Assembly: GCF_029961765.1 (NCBI RefSeq)
Contig: NZ_CP124681.1
Coordinates: 682,001 to 746,000 of the forward strand
DNA from: Nocardioides sp. QY071
Lineage (GTDB): Bacteria > Actinomycetota > Actinomycetes > Propionibacteriales > Nocardioidaceae
Length of the DNA: 64,000 nt
Direction: 5' to 3'
Part shown: positions 1 through 10,240 of the stretch, one piece after another
Position numbering within the stretch: the first letter of the stretch is position 1
Layout: every line of letters starts with the position of its first letter
Notes under the pieces: model-generated
Seen by the model: only the letters and a program-made list of their open reading frames with translations
Told to the model about the DNA's origin: nothing
Database searches by the model: none
Position numbers and translations under genes: made by a program

Positions 1-69
1 GCTGCTGCGCTCGCTGCGGCCGCGGGACTGATCGGGTCTGATCCGGCGGGTTGCGGGCACCTGACCGAC

Positions 70-1023
70 GTGGCCCGGCTGCGTCGTACCTCTCCCGATG
101 AGCCGGGCTGGACCCGGCGCCGGGCCGGGCGCGGCTTCGTCCACCTCGGGCTCGACGGCCGTCCGCTCGGGGCCGAGGACGCGGCCCGGTGCAAGGCGCT
201 GGTGATCCCGCCGGCCTGGACCGACGTGTGGATCTGCCCGCGACCCAACGGGCACCTGCAGGCGGTGGGCACCGACGCGGCCGGACGACGGCAGTACCTC
301 TACCACCCGGACTGGGTCGAGCAGCGGGCCGCGCAGAAGCACGAGCGCGTCATGACGCTGGGACGGCGGCTGCCCCGGATCCGCAAGCGGGTGCTCGCCG
401 ATCTCGACGACGACGTCGGACCGCAGGCGAGCTGCGCCCTGGCGGTCCGGCTGATCGACCTGGGCTGCTTCCGGATCGGCAACGACGTGTACGCCGAGGA
501 GTACGGCTCGTTCGGGCTGACGACCCTCGAGCGGCAGCACGTGCACCGGTCCGGGGATGTGCTCGTCTTCGAGTTCACCGGGAAGTCGGGGATCGAGCAC
601 CACGTGGAGATCGACGACCCGGTCGCGGTGCGCGCCCTCGAACGGCGGCGGCGCCGGCGCCGGAAGGACCCGCGGCTGCTCGACGTCACCGGCACCGACG
701 TCAACGACTACCTGCGCGAGGTGAGCGGGCTGGAGATCACCGCGAAGGACTTCCGTACCTGGCACGGCACCGTCCTCGCGGCAGCGGCGCTCGCGCAGGC
801 GCCCGGCCCGGAGGCGTCGAAGACGGCGCGGAAGCGTGCCGTCGCGGCGGCGATGCGGGAGGTGGCCGAGTTCCTCGGCAACACGCCCGCCCTGGCCCGG
901 TCGGCGTACGTCGACCCGCGGGTGGTCGACGCCTACGCCGAGGGTCGCACCATCCGGGTCCGCGCCGGCGCGACCCGCGAGCAGCTGGAGCGGGCGACGC
1001 TGCGGCTTGTCGGCGGTCGGTGA
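70..1023 (+). CDS. DNA topoisomerase IB
   Basis: A 317-residue bacterial type IB topoisomerase, which relaxes supercoiled DNA through a 3'-phosphotyrosyl intermediate. The catalytic tyrosine is Tyr280 in the C-terminal motif SAYVDPR. The other active-site elements of the family are visible: Arg in FRIGNDVY near residue 136, Lys in FTGKSG near 175, and Arg/His in KDFRTWHGT near 230. The length matches stand-alone bacterial enzymes. The start is a GTG. The reading frame stays open to the window edge, so a longer N-terminus cannot be excluded, but residues from 70 on already match the family. It is followed 12 bp later by a DUF1905 gene and is probably cotranscribed with it. Confidence 0.93.
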   Translation: MARLRRTSPDEPGWTRRRAGRGFVHLGLDGRPLGAEDAARCKALVIPPAWTDVWICPRPNGHLQAVGTDAAGRRQYLYHPDWVEQRAAQKHERVMTLGRRLPRIRKRVLADLDDDVGPQASCALAVRLIDLGCFRIGNDVYAEEYGSFGLTTLERQHVHRSGDVLVFEFTGKSGIEHHVEIDDPVAVRALERRRRRRRKDPRLLDVTGTDVNDYLREVSGLEITAKDFRTWHGTVLAAAALAQAPGPEASKTARKRAVAAAMREVAEFLGNTPALARSAYVDPRVVDAYAEGRTIRVRAGATREQLERATLRLVGGR

Positions 1024-1035
1024 CACGATCGGGGC

Positions 1036-1341
1036 GTGAGCGAGCACGAGTTCACCGCCGAGCTGTGGCGCTGGCAGGCACGCGACGAGGAGTCCGGCGG
1101 CGCCTGGTTCTTCGTCAGCCTGCCGTTCGAGGTCTCCGACCTCATCGACGAGACCGCGCCCAGCAAGGGATTCGGGAGCGTCCGGGTCGAGGTCACGGTG
1201 GGGTCCAGCACGTGGCGCACGTCGGTGTTCCCGAGTGCTGCGGAGAAGACCTTCGTGCTGCCGGTCAAGAAGGCGGTCCGCACCGCCGAGGGGCTGGTCG
1301 AGGGTGGACCCTGCACGGTGCGGCTGCGTACGGTCGAGTGA
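1036..1341 (+). CDS. DUF1905 domain protein
   Basis: A 101-residue protein consisting of one DUF1905 domain, a small beta-barrel fold also found fused to YdeI-type proteins; biochemical role unknown. Recognisable segments are the N-terminal FTAELWRW strand, the AWFFVSLPFEVS segment, and the C-terminal half in which residues KTFVLPVKKAVR lead to the terminal VRLRTVE strand. The GTG start lies 12 bp after the topoisomerase stop. Its TGA shares one base with the ATG of the macro-domain gene (TGATG), so the two are likely translationally coupled. Confidence 0.8.
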   Translation: MSEHEFTAELWRWQARDEESGGAWFFVSLPFEVSDLIDETAPSKGFGSVRVEVTVGSSTWRTSVFPSAAEKTFVLPVKKAVRTAEGLVEGGPCTVRLRTVE

Positions 1342-1832
1342 TGCAGATCGAGGTCGTCGAGGGCGACATCACCGCACAGCAGGTCGATGCGATCGTCAAC
1401 GCCGCCAACCGCCGGATGCGCGGAGGCGGTGGGGTCGACGGGGCGATCCACGCGGCCGGTGGGCCGGAGGTGCTCGCCGACTGCGTGCGCCGCTTCCCCG
1501 ACGGCCTGGCGACCGGCGACGCCGGCTGGACCACCGCCGGCCTGATGCCCGCGCGCTGGGTCATCCACGTCGTCGGCCCCAACCGCAACGCCGGCGAGAC
1601 CGACCGGACCCTGCTGACCTCCTGCTACCGCCGCGCGCTCGAGGTGGCCGACGAGCTCGGCGCCCGCTCGGTCGCCTTCCCGCTGGTGAGCGCCGGGGTC
1701 TACGGCTGGCCGAAGGACGACGCCGTCGACGCGGCGCTCGAGACGCTGCGCTCGACGCCCACCGAGGTCGAGCTGGCGCGGCTGGTGGCGTTCGGGCGCT
1801 CGGCGTACGAGCTCATCGCGGGCCGGCTGTAG
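1341..1832 (+). CDS. Macro domain protein, O-acetyl-ADP-ribose deacetylase type
   Basis: A 163-residue single macro domain of the YmdB/MacroD type. These bind ADP-ribose and hydrolyse O-acetyl-ADP-ribose or mono-ADP-ribosyl esters. The binding signature is at the N-terminus (GDIT, then VDAIVNAAN at residues 15-23), followed by the glycine-rich catalytic loop GGGGVDGAIHAAGG and the phosphate loop PLVSAGVYGWP. The ATG start overlaps the DUF1905 stop by one base. The last 20 bp overlap the 3' end of the convergent GNAT gene. Substrate is inferred from the family only. Confidence 0.92.
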   Translation: MQIEVVEGDITAQQVDAIVNAANRRMRGGGGVDGAIHAAGGPEVLADCVRRFPDGLATGDAGWTTAGLMPARWVIHVVGPNRNAGETDRTLLTSCYRRALEVADELGARSVAFPLVSAGVYGWPKDDAVDAALETLRSTPTEVELARLVAFGRSAYELIAGRL

Positions 1833-2259
1833 GGCGCACCCAGCGCCGCCAGTCGTCCTGGCGGGCGTAGCCGGCAGCGCGCCAGATGGTCTGGCCGAGG
1901 TCGTTGTGCTCGAGGACCATGGCGTCGATCCGGGACGCGCCGAGCGCGACCAGGCGCGCGGTCGCCGCGTCGACCAGCAGAGAGCCGATGCCGCACCGGC
2001 GCGCGTCGGGGTGGACCGCCAGGCGGTAGAGGTGCGCCCGCCAGCCGTCCCAGCCGGCGATGACCGAGCCGAGCAGCCGGCCGGCTTCGTCGGCTGCCTC
2101 AGCTTGCTCGGCGACCAGACAGGCCTCCGGGTCCCGGGTGAGGAGGCGTCGTACGGCGTCCGCGCTGTCCGTCGGCCGTGCGTCGTTCTCGGCCGCGACC
2201 GCCCACAGGGCGAGCAGCGCGTCGACGTCGGCAGGGGTCGCGGCGCGTACGTGGGGCAC
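1813..2259 (-). CDS. GNAT family N-acetyltransferase
   Basis: A GCN5-related acetyltransferase of 148 residues from the GTG chosen here, which places the first strand (VPHVRAATPADVDALL) at the N-terminus as usual. The frame remains open a further 30 codons upstream with no GNAT similarity. The acetyl-CoA pyrophosphate loop is the segment LAVHPDARRCGIGSLL, an R/Q-x-x-G-x-G variant with Cys-Gly-Ile-Gly. The C-terminal GYARQDDWRRWVRP is typical of RimI-like members. Acceptor unknown. Convergent with the macro-domain gene and overlapping it by 20 bp. Confidence 0.85.
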   Translation of the reverse strand: MPHVRAATPADVDALLALWAVAAENDARPTDSADAVRRLLTRDPEACLVAEQAEAADEAGRLLGSVIAGWDGWRAHLYRLAVHPDARRCGIGSLLVDAATARLVALGASRIDAMVLEHNDLGQTIWRAAGYARQDDWRRWVRPTAGPR

Positions 2260-2381
2260 CGCCCCATCATCGCGGAGACGGCCTGGGACCCGGTCCCGAT
2301 TTCGAGCCGAGGTCGTCACCCGTCGTACCCGACGTCGTTGGTCAGGCACCGAACCACCCGACCGACGAGGAGGAGACGACG

Positions 2382-2657
2382 ATGTCGATGGAGCTCACCA
2401 CCGCAGCCCTGTTGATGGCGTTCGCCCTCCTGTGCGCGGGCTGGTTGGCGCGGTCGCGCGGCGCGGCCGCCTCGATGCCGGGCATGGGGCCGGACATCGA
2501 GGAGTGGCGTTCCGCGGCGATGCGGCACTTCCAGGAGCACCGGGACCTCGAGCGCGCCGTCGCCGAGGTGCTGGCCACCCCGGGTGCCGTGCGTGGTCCC
2601 GGCCGCACCGAGCTGTTCGTGGCGCTCGGTGCGAGCCGGGTCGACCTCTACGCGTGA
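2382..2657 (+). CDS. Small membrane-anchored hypothetical protein
   Basis: A 91-residue protein not recognised beyond its layout. Residues 5-24 (a stretch rich in Leu, Ala, Met and Phe) form one hydrophobic helix, followed by an arginine and a charged cytoplasmic tail containing a helix near residues 37-62 (IEEWRSAAMRHFQEHRDLERAV). The ATG is preceded by a purine-rich GAGGAGGAGACGACG ribosome-binding site, which supports this start over in-frame codons upstream. It ends 5 bp before the convergent serC stop. Confidence 0.65.
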   Translation: MSMELTTAALLMAFALLCAGWLARSRGAAASMPGMGPDIEEWRSAAMRHFQEHRDLERAVAEVLATPGAVRGPGRTELFVALGASRVDLYA

Positions 2658-2661
2658 AGCC

Positions 2662-4363
<1,702 letters not shown>

Positions 4364-4373
4364 GCGGCCGCGC

Positions 4374-5849
4374 TCACCGGAACCGGGCCGAGCGCTTCCA
4401 GAGCAGCCGGGTGAGCAGCCAGTAGACCGACGCGCCGTCGGGCCATTGGGTGACGACGCGGCCTGACGGCGAGCGGAAGTAGTTCGGGGTCTGGGCGAAC
4501 GAGCTCGCGTCGAGCCGGCGCTTCAGCCAGCGGTTGAGCGCAACGACGTACGACGCCTTCACCTCGACCGAGCGGGCGCCGCGCCGGCGCAGCTCGTCGA
4601 GCGTGCGACCGACGAACAGCGCCTGCTTCTCCATGCCGAACACGGGGGCGTACCAGTTGGTGTTGGGGCCGTAGAGCAGGAACAGGTTCGGCATCTCGTC
4701 GACGGTGATGCCGAGGAAGGCCATCGGGTCGTCGCCCCACTTGTCGGCCAACACGGTGCCGCCCCGCCCGACGACCTCGATGCCGCCGAGGAACTCCGCG
4801 GCCCGGAAGCCGGTGGCGGTGAGGACGACCTCCGCGACGTGCTCCTCGCCGCTCGCGTCGATGAGACCCTTCTCGTGCATGCCGACCACGGCGCGCGGCA
4901 CCAGGGTGACGTCCTCGCGCAGCAGCGCTGGGTAGAAGGTCGAGGAGTGCACCGCGCGCTTGCCGAGGTACGCCGAGGTCGGGGTCAGCTGCGCCTTGAG
5001 CTCGGGATGCTCGGCGAAGACCTCGTCGAGGTAGCTCCGGCAGGCGTCGACCAGGGAGGTGTCGACGTCGCTGCCTGGCCGGATGATCCGGCCGCCGAGC
5101 CAGCGCCGCTCCAGGGCGAGGAACAGCCGCCAGCGGGCGATCCGGCGGTGAACGGGGTGGCGAAGCCGGGCCCGGTCGGCGTCGTCGTACACGCGGCCGA
5201 CCTTGGGATCCACCCAGCCGGGCTGGCGCTGGAAGACGGTGAGCTGGCTGGCCACGCCGGCGAGCTCGGCGACCACCTGGGCGGCGGTGGAGCCGGTGCC
5301 GACCACGGCCACCCGACGTCCGGTCAGGTCCAGGCCGGACGGCCACTCGGCGGTGTGGAAGATCTCGCCGGTGTACGTCGAGCGGCCAGGCCACTGGGGG
5401 TGGCGCGGCACGTTGAGCAGACCGACCGCGGAGACGACCGCACGGAACCGCTCGGTCTCCTCGTCGCCGGTCGCGACATCGCGCACGGTGACCGACCACT
5501 CTGCGGCGGACTCGTCCCAGTGCAGCCGGGTGACCCGGTGGCCGTACCGGAACAGCGGCAGCAGACCGGCCTCGCGGGCCACCCGCCCGAGGTAGGCGTG
5601 CAGCTCGGCGCCGCCGGGGAACTCGCGGCTCCACTCGCCGGGCGCGAACGAGTAGGAGTACATGACTGCGGGGGTGTCGACCTCAACGCCGGGGAAGCGG
5701 TTGACGCGCCAGGTCCCGCCCGGGCTGTCGCCGGACTCGAAGACGGTGACGGCGTAGCCGCGGCGGTGCAGCTCGCGGGCGGCGGCGATCCCGGCGAAAC
5801 CGCCGCCGATCACGGCGACCCGGAAGCCGGTGGGGGTGGATGAGGGCAT
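4374..5849 (-). CDS. Flavin-containing monooxygenase, Baeyer-Villiger type
   Basis: A 491-residue class B flavoprotein monooxygenase. It has an FAD-binding GxGxxG (VIGGGFAGIAAA) at the N-terminus and an NADPH-binding GxGxxx (VVGTGSTAAQVV) near residue 180. Just before the latter is the Baeyer-Villiger signature YTGEIFHTAEWP, matching F/YxGxxxHxxxWP, so oxidation of ketones to esters is more likely than N- or S-oxidation. The start at 5849 has a GGGAGG site 7 nt upstream; an in-frame ATG 7 codons earlier (5870) is possible. It lies 33-54 bp after the ABC ATPase on the same strand and is probably the last gene of that importer operon, suggesting that it acts on the imported compound. Confidence 0.9.
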   Translation of the reverse strand: MPSSTPTGFRVAVIGGGFAGIAAARELHRRGYAVTVFESGDSPGGTWRVNRFPGVEVDTPAVMYSYSFAPGEWSREFPGGAELHAYLGRVAREAGLLPLFRYGHRVTRLHWDESAAEWSVTVRDVATGDEETERFRAVVSAVGLLNVPRHPQWPGRSTYTGEIFHTAEWPSGLDLTGRRVAVVGTGSTAAQVVAELAGVASQLTVFQRQPGWVDPKVGRVYDDADRARLRHPVHRRIARWRLFLALERRWLGGRIIRPGSDVDTSLVDACRSYLDEVFAEHPELKAQLTPTSAYLGKRAVHSSTFYPALLREDVTLVPRAVVGMHEKGLIDASGEEHVAEVVLTATGFRAAEFLGGIEVVGRGGTVLADKWGDDPMAFLGITVDEMPNLFLLYGPNTNWYAPVFGMEKQALFVGRTLDELRRRGARSVEVKASYVVALNRWLKRRLDASSFAQTPNYFRSPSGRVVTQWPDGASVYWLLTRLLWKRSARFR

Positions 5850-5902
5850 GCTCGCGCCTCCCGATGACATGGGTTGGTGCCTCTCTGGCTGAAGGGGAAG
5901 GG

Positions 5903-6703
5903 TCAGAGGACCTTGCTGAGGAAGTCCCGGGTGGCGGGGTGCTCGGCGCCCTCGGTGAGCCGGCGGGCCGGCCCCTCCTCGACGATCCGGCCGTCCTGGA
6001 GGAACACGAAGCGGTCGCAGACCTCGCGCGCGAAGCCGACCTCGTGGGTGACGATGATCGTCGTCATCCCGTCGACCACGAGGTCCCGGATCACCTGGAG
6101 CACCTCGTTGACCATCTCCGGATCGAGCGCGGACGTCGGCTCGTCGAAGAGCAGTGCCTTCGGGCGCATCGCCAGTGCCCGCGCGATCGCGACCCGCTGC
6201 TGCTGGCCGCCCGAGAGCTGGCCCGGGTAGGCGCCGACCTTCTCGGCCAGCCCGACCCGCTCCAGCAGCTCGAGGGCGTGCGCGCTCGCCTCGCGCCGCG
6301 AGCGGCCGGCCACCTTCACCGGTGCCTCGATCACGTTCTCCAGCACGGTCTTGTGGGCGAACAGGTTGAACTGCTGGAACACCATGCCGAGGTGCTGGCG
6401 CTGGGCGGCCTCCCGGCGGGCGGGCAGCCGGTGGATCCGGCTGCGGCGCACGTGATGGCCGAGCAGCTCGCCGTCGAGCATCACGATGCCCTCCTCGGCG
6501 CGCTCCAGCAGGTTGAGGCAGCGCAGGAAGGTGCTCTTGCCGCTGCCGGAGCGACCGAGCAGGCAGACCGCCTCGCCCCGGCGTACGTCGAGCGACACGT
6601 CGTGCAGCACCTGGTGGCCACCGAAGGACTTGCTGATCCCTCGGGCGCTGATGAGCGGCCCGTCGAGCTGTCGGCCGACCGGGGGCGTCGCCAGGGTGGT
6701 CAT
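5903..6703 (-). CDS. Polar amino acid-type ABC importer ATPase
   Basis: A 266-residue ATPase of the polar amino acid uptake (PAAT) family, GlnQ/HisP-like. Walker A is GRSGSGKST, the Q-loop sits in MVFQQFNLF, the ABC signature is LSGGQQQRVAIARAL, Walker B is ALLFDEPTSALD, and the H-loop is TIIVTHE. The ATG overlaps the permease stop as ATGA and has a GGGAGGAG ribosome-binding site upstream. Neighbouring genes supply the permease and the binding protein. Substrate cannot be read from the sequence. Confidence 0.94.
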   Translation of the reverse strand: MTTLATPPVGRQLDGPLISARGISKSFGGHQVLHDVSLDVRRGEAVCLLGRSGSGKSTFLRCLNLLERAEEGIVMLDGELLGHHVRRSRIHRLPARREAAQRQHLGMVFQQFNLFAHKTVLENVIEAPVKVAGRSRREASAHALELLERVGLAEKVGAYPGQLSGGQQQRVAIARALAMRPKALLFDEPTSALDPEMVNEVLQVIRDLVVDGMTTIIVTHEVGFAREVCDRFVFLQDGRIVEEGPARRLTEGAEHPATRDFLSKVL

Positions 6704-7632
6704 GTCGTGCTCCTCCCGGCTCGACCACGCGGACTCACCCGCGCGGCAGCCGATCGCCCGAGCCATCGCTCGAGGTAGAACTGGCCCAGCGAGAGGATGC
6801 TGACCAGGATCATGTACCAGACCGTGGCCACCATGAGCAGGGGCACGACCTCGAAGGTCCGGTTGTAGATCTGCTGCACGGAGTAGAGAAGGTCCGGCAC
6901 CGAGATGAACGCGACCAGCGCGGTCGCCTTGAGCAGGTTGATCAGGTCGTTGCTCACCGGCGGGACGGCGATCTTCATCGCCTGGGGGAAGACGATCCGC
7001 CGGAAGATCCGTCCGGGCGGCATGCCCAGGGCGAGCGCCGCCTCACGCTGGCCGGCCGGCACCGCGAGCAGCGAGGCGCGGATGATCTCCGAGGTGTAGG
7101 CCGCCTGCTGGAGCCCGAACGCCAGCACCGCCGACCAGTACGCCGTCATCAGGTCCCGGGTCTCCCACGTCCAGCCGCCGCCCGGCAATGGGATGCTGAA
7201 GGTCGGGTAGATCAGCGAGATGTTGAACCAGAGGATCAGCAGTACCAGCAGCGGGACCGACCGGAAGAACCACACGTAGGCGCCGGCCGCGGCGCGCAGC
7301 ACCGGGTTGTCGGACAGACGCAGGTTGGCGATCAGTACCGAGACCACGAGGGCCAGGCCCATCGACAGCGCGGTCAGCGTGATCGTGTTCTTCAGCCCGG
7401 TCAGCACCGGGTCGGAGAAGAAGTACGAGCGCACAGTGGCCCACTCGAAGGCCGGGTTCTCCACGATGCTCCACCCGAGCCGCCCGGCGGCGGCGACCAG
7501 GACGACGGCGAGCAGAATCCGGAGCAGATGGAGTCGTCGCGCGTGGGGGATCGCAGCGAGATGCGCAAGGTGATCGTCCCACGCGGCGTCGTCGGCGCTG
7601 TCCGCGGTGCGGTCCGCCATCGTCTCGGTCAC
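6700..7632 (-). CDS. Polar amino acid-type ABC importer permease
   Basis: A 310-residue inner-membrane permease of the HisM/GlnP family. It has a hydrophilic N-terminal 40 residues, a long insertion with one extra membrane segment, then the canonical transmembrane core beginning GLKNTITLTALSMGLALVV. The coupling (EAA) loop is in QREAALALGMPPGRIFRRIVFPQAM. The GTG at 7632 overlaps the TGA of the binding-protein gene (GTGA), implying translational coupling; an ATG four codons later is an alternative. It is longer than typical (about 220 residues) because of the N-terminal extension. Confidence 0.9.
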   Translation of the reverse strand: MTETMADRTADSADDAAWDDHLAHLAAIPHARRLHLLRILLAVVLVAAAGRLGWSIVENPAFEWATVRSYFFSDPVLTGLKNTITLTALSMGLALVVSVLIANLRLSDNPVLRAAAGAYVWFFRSVPLLVLLILWFNISLIYPTFSIPLPGGGWTWETRDLMTAYWSAVLAFGLQQAAYTSEIIRASLLAVPAGQREAALALGMPPGRIFRRIVFPQAMKIAVPPVSNDLINLLKATALVAFISVPDLLYSVQQIYNRTFEVVPLLMVATVWYMILVSILSLGQFYLERWLGRSAAARVSPRGRAGRSTT

Positions 7633-8483
7633 GACGCCGGCTCGGGGTTGAGCACCGACTTGTCGACGGCCATCTTCTCGGCTCCGTACTTGGCGAGGAT
7701 GTCGGCGTACGTGCCGTTCGCAATGATGTCGTCGGTCGCCTCGACCAGCTTCTCGGCCATGTCGTCGCCCTTCATGACGGCGAACCCGATGTCGATCGCC
7801 TGGTAGATCGGGCCGGTGATCTTCCAGACGCCGGGTTCGGTGGTCACCTGGTAGGCGAGTCCGCTGCTGGTGGCGGTGACCGCGTCGGCCCGGCCGCTCT
7901 TGACGGCGAGGTCGGCGGTGGCCTGGTCGGCGAAGGTCTGGACGTCGATAGCGCCCTCGCCGTCGCTCTTGCAGGTCTTCGACAGGTCCTGCAGCACCGG
8001 CACCGGGCTGGAGCCCGCGGTCACCGCGATCGAGAGGCCGCACAGGTCGTCCATCGAGTCGCCGATGTCGATCCCGCCGTCCTTGACCCGGAAGCCGTAG
8101 CTCTCGACGAGGTTGGTGGCGAAGTCGAACTTCTCCAGCCGCTCGGCGGTCACGTCGACGCCGGGCACCCATTCGTAGGTTCCGCGCTGCAGCCCGAGCA
8201 GGCCGTTCTCGAAGGAGGCCTGCTCGTTGTCGACCTTGAGCCCCATCGCCTCACCGAGGGCGGTGGACAGGTCGGGGAGCAGGCCGGTCAGCTCGCCCTT
8301 GTCGTCGAGATAGCTGTACGGCGGCACGCCGACCTGCTGCGGGATGACCAGGGTCTTGGCGTCGCCGCCGGCGCCCTTCCCGGCGTCGTCGCCGGAGGAG
8401 CACGCCGTCAGTGTCGTGGTCGCGGCGAGCGCGACGAGCGCGATCCCACTGATCCGGCGGCGCAGGCTGGGGGTGTTCGACAT
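7629..8483 (-). CDS. ABC importer substrate-binding lipoprotein
   Basis: A 284-residue extracellular solute-binding protein (SBP_bac_3 family). It has a twin-arginine-containing signal (SLRRRISGIALVALAA) and a lipobox ending LTAC near residue 26, so it is lipid-anchored. The mature part shows the family's first strand (LVIPQQVGVPPYSYLDDKGELTGLLPDL) and a GSSPVPVLQDL ligand-loop region. It is the first gene of the importer operon and is read divergently from the PucR regulator. The near-perfect inverted repeat in the intergenic region (8570-8603) may control both. Confidence 0.92.
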   Translation of the reverse strand: MSNTPSLRRRISGIALVALAATTTLTACSSGDDAGKGAGGDAKTLVIPQQVGVPPYSYLDDKGELTGLLPDLSTALGEAMGLKVDNEQASFENGLLGLQRGTYEWVPGVDVTAERLEKFDFATNLVESYGFRVKDGGIDIGDSMDDLCGLSIAVTAGSSPVPVLQDLSKTCKSDGEGAIDVQTFADQATADLAVKSGRADAVTATSSGLAYQVTTEPGVWKITGPIYQAIDIGFAVMKGDDMAEKLVEATDDIIANGTYADILAKYGAEKMAVDKSVLNPEPAS

Positions 8484-8569
8484 GGCGGGCTCCCGTGGGT
8501 CTCGGTCCGGCGTCGGGCTGGCCGGGTGCCCCAACCGTAGGGAGCGCCGGCGAGCGGAGTCGATGTAGG

Positions 8570-8603
8570 ATCCTTCAAAGAACTGACAGATTCCTTTGAG
8601 GAT
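8570..8603. promoter_or_regulatory. Inverted repeat, candidate PucR operator
   Basis: The arm ATCCTTCAAAG (8570-8580) is mirrored by CTTTGAGGAT (8594-8603), with one base missing, around a 13-nt spacer. It lies between the divergent binding-protein and PucR genes and abuts the PucR start at 8609, as expected of an autoregulatory operator. AT-rich runs like this are rare in the surrounding sequence. Binding by the neighbouring PucR protein is inferred. Confidence 0.55.
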
Positions 8604-8608
8604 TGTCC

Positions 8609-10240
8609 ATGCCCGTATCGGACGTGTTTCCGAAGGCCGGTGAGCCGTCCGCGACGATGTCGGCCACGTTGCGCGACCTCGTCCACGCCCTGCGGCTGAT
8701 CACCGACGTGCGGCTGCTCGGAGCGGCCGACCCCGAGCTCGCGGTGCGCACCCACGTCATCCTCGACGCCGCGTCGCTGGCCGCGGAGGCGCTGCCCGAG
8801 GAGGTCGGTGCCGGCCTGGTCGTGCTCACCGGCGATGCGCCCGGACAGCTGGTCGCGTTGGCCGACGATCTCGCCGCCCGGTCGCCCGGCGCGATCCTGC
8901 TCCGCGACCCGGGGGTCCCGGTCCCCGAGGTGCTGCTCGCGGGGGCGGTGGTCGTCGTACCTCGGGGACCGGAGTGGTCCGCGCTGCTCGCCGAGGCGCT
9001 CCGGGTCGTGGTCGAGCCGCGCCGGCACGACGTCGGCAGCGCCCGGCTCAACCGCGCCCTCGCTGAGCACACCGACCTCTTCGACGTCGCCAAGGCGCTC
9101 GGAGTCGCGACCGGCACGCTGATCTCGATCGAGGACGAGCGGGCCCGGGTGATGGCATTCTCGCCCTACAGCGACCAGGCGGACCCGATCCGCCGGCTGG
9201 CCATCCTCGGCAGGGAGCCACCCCAGTGGCATGTCGAGCAGCTGCGCTCAGAGCGGGTCTATGACCGGCTCCGGGTGCCCGGCGCCACGGTCGAGCTGCC
9301 CGAGGCCGGCGAGGTGCGCCGCCGGTTGGGGATCGGCATGGCTGACCCGACCACCGGGGTCTACCTCGGCACCATCTGGGCGCAGGAGACCGACGTCCCG
9401 TTCGGGCCCGAGCTGGAGGACCACCTGGTCGGCGCGGCGCGCTACGCCGCCCGCCTGGTCAGCCAGGCCCGGCAGATCCACTCGGTGAGCACCGAGCTGG
9501 TGCAGCGACTGCTCGCGCCCGAGGGGCCCGGGTCCGGTGACGACGTCCCTCAGCTGCGGGTGCGGGAGCCGGCCAGCTTCGCCCTGATCGGCATCGAGGC
9601 CGTCGACGACGACCGTGCCGCCGAGTGGCTGCTGTCCTCCGAGGCTGTCGCGCTGCTGAGCATGCGCGCAGTGTCGCTGGCCGAGCAGGCCCTGGTCGCG
9701 CCGTACGGTGCTCGGCTGTACGTGCTCGCACCCGGCCCCGCGGATCCGGCCCGCGACGTCGCCTGGGCGGAGCGGACCGTGGCCCACCTGCAGGCCCAGC
9801 GGCACGCCGGGTTCCGGGCCGCCGTGAGCTCCTCGGCCTCGGCGGGCTCGGTGCGCGCCGCCCGGGCCGAGATCGAGCGGGTCTGCGCCCGGACCGCACC
9901 CTCGGCCGCGCGCCCGGTGGTCACCCTCGACAGCGACCGGACCGCCGTCCTGCTGGCGGAGTGCCTCGAGGCGCTGCCCCGCGCCGCCCTGCTCGACGAC
10001 GAGCGCTTCCGCACCCTGGTCGAGTACGACGGCCGGAGCAGCATCGACCTCTTGGAGACCGCCCGGGTCTGGCTGCGTGTGCATGGTGAGTTCGGCCCCG
10101 CCGCCCAGGCGCTGACCACCCATCAGAACACGGTCCGCTACCGGATCGGCCGGCTGGAGTCGCTCGCCGGCTACGACCTCGCCGACCCCGACGACCGGCT
10201 CCTGCTGGCACTGCAGCTGCGCCTCCACGACCAGTCCTGA
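8609..10240 (+). CDS. PucR family transcriptional regulator
   Basis: A 543-residue regulator with a variable N-terminal sensing region, a central GGDEF-like (CdaR-type) region around residues 290-420, and a C-terminal PucR helix-turn-helix (QALTTHQNTVRYRIGRLESLAGYDLADPDDRLLLALQL). PucR/CdaR proteins usually activate catabolic or transport genes in response to a metabolite. Its divergent position next to the ABC importer/monooxygenase operon makes that operon its likely target. The ATG at 8609 (MPVSDVF) has GAGG upstream; a TTG two codons earlier is less likely. Confidence 0.88.
   Translation: MPVSDVFPKAGEPSATMSATLRDLVHALRLITDVRLLGAADPELAVRTHVILDAASLAAEALPEEVGAGLVVLTGDAPGQLVALADDLAARSPGAILLRDPGVPVPEVLLAGAVVVVPRGPEWSALLAEALRVVVEPRRHDVGSARLNRALAEHTDLFDVAKALGVATGTLISIEDERARVMAFSPYSDQADPIRRLAILGREPPQWHVEQLRSERVYDRLRVPGATVELPEAGEVRRRLGIGMADPTTGVYLGTIWAQETDVPFGPELEDHLVGAARYAARLVSQARQIHSVSTELVQRLLAPEGPGSGDDVPQLRVREPASFALIGIEAVDDDRAAEWLLSSEAVALLSMRAVSLAEQALVAPYGARLYVLAPGPADPARDVAWAERTVAHLQAQRHAGFRAAVSSSASAGSVRAARAEIERVCARTAPSAARPVVTLDSDRTAVLLAECLEALPRAALLDDERFRTLVEYDGRSSIDLLETARVWLRVHGEFGPAAQALTTHQNTVRYRIGRLESLAGYDLADPDDRLLLALQLRLHDQS

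Noticed and set aside
1..69. Possible 5' extension of topoisomerase IB or end of an upstream gene
   Set aside because: The frame is open but encodes an alanine-rich stretch with no family match, and it resembles the intergenic GGTCGG-type repeats; too short to assign.
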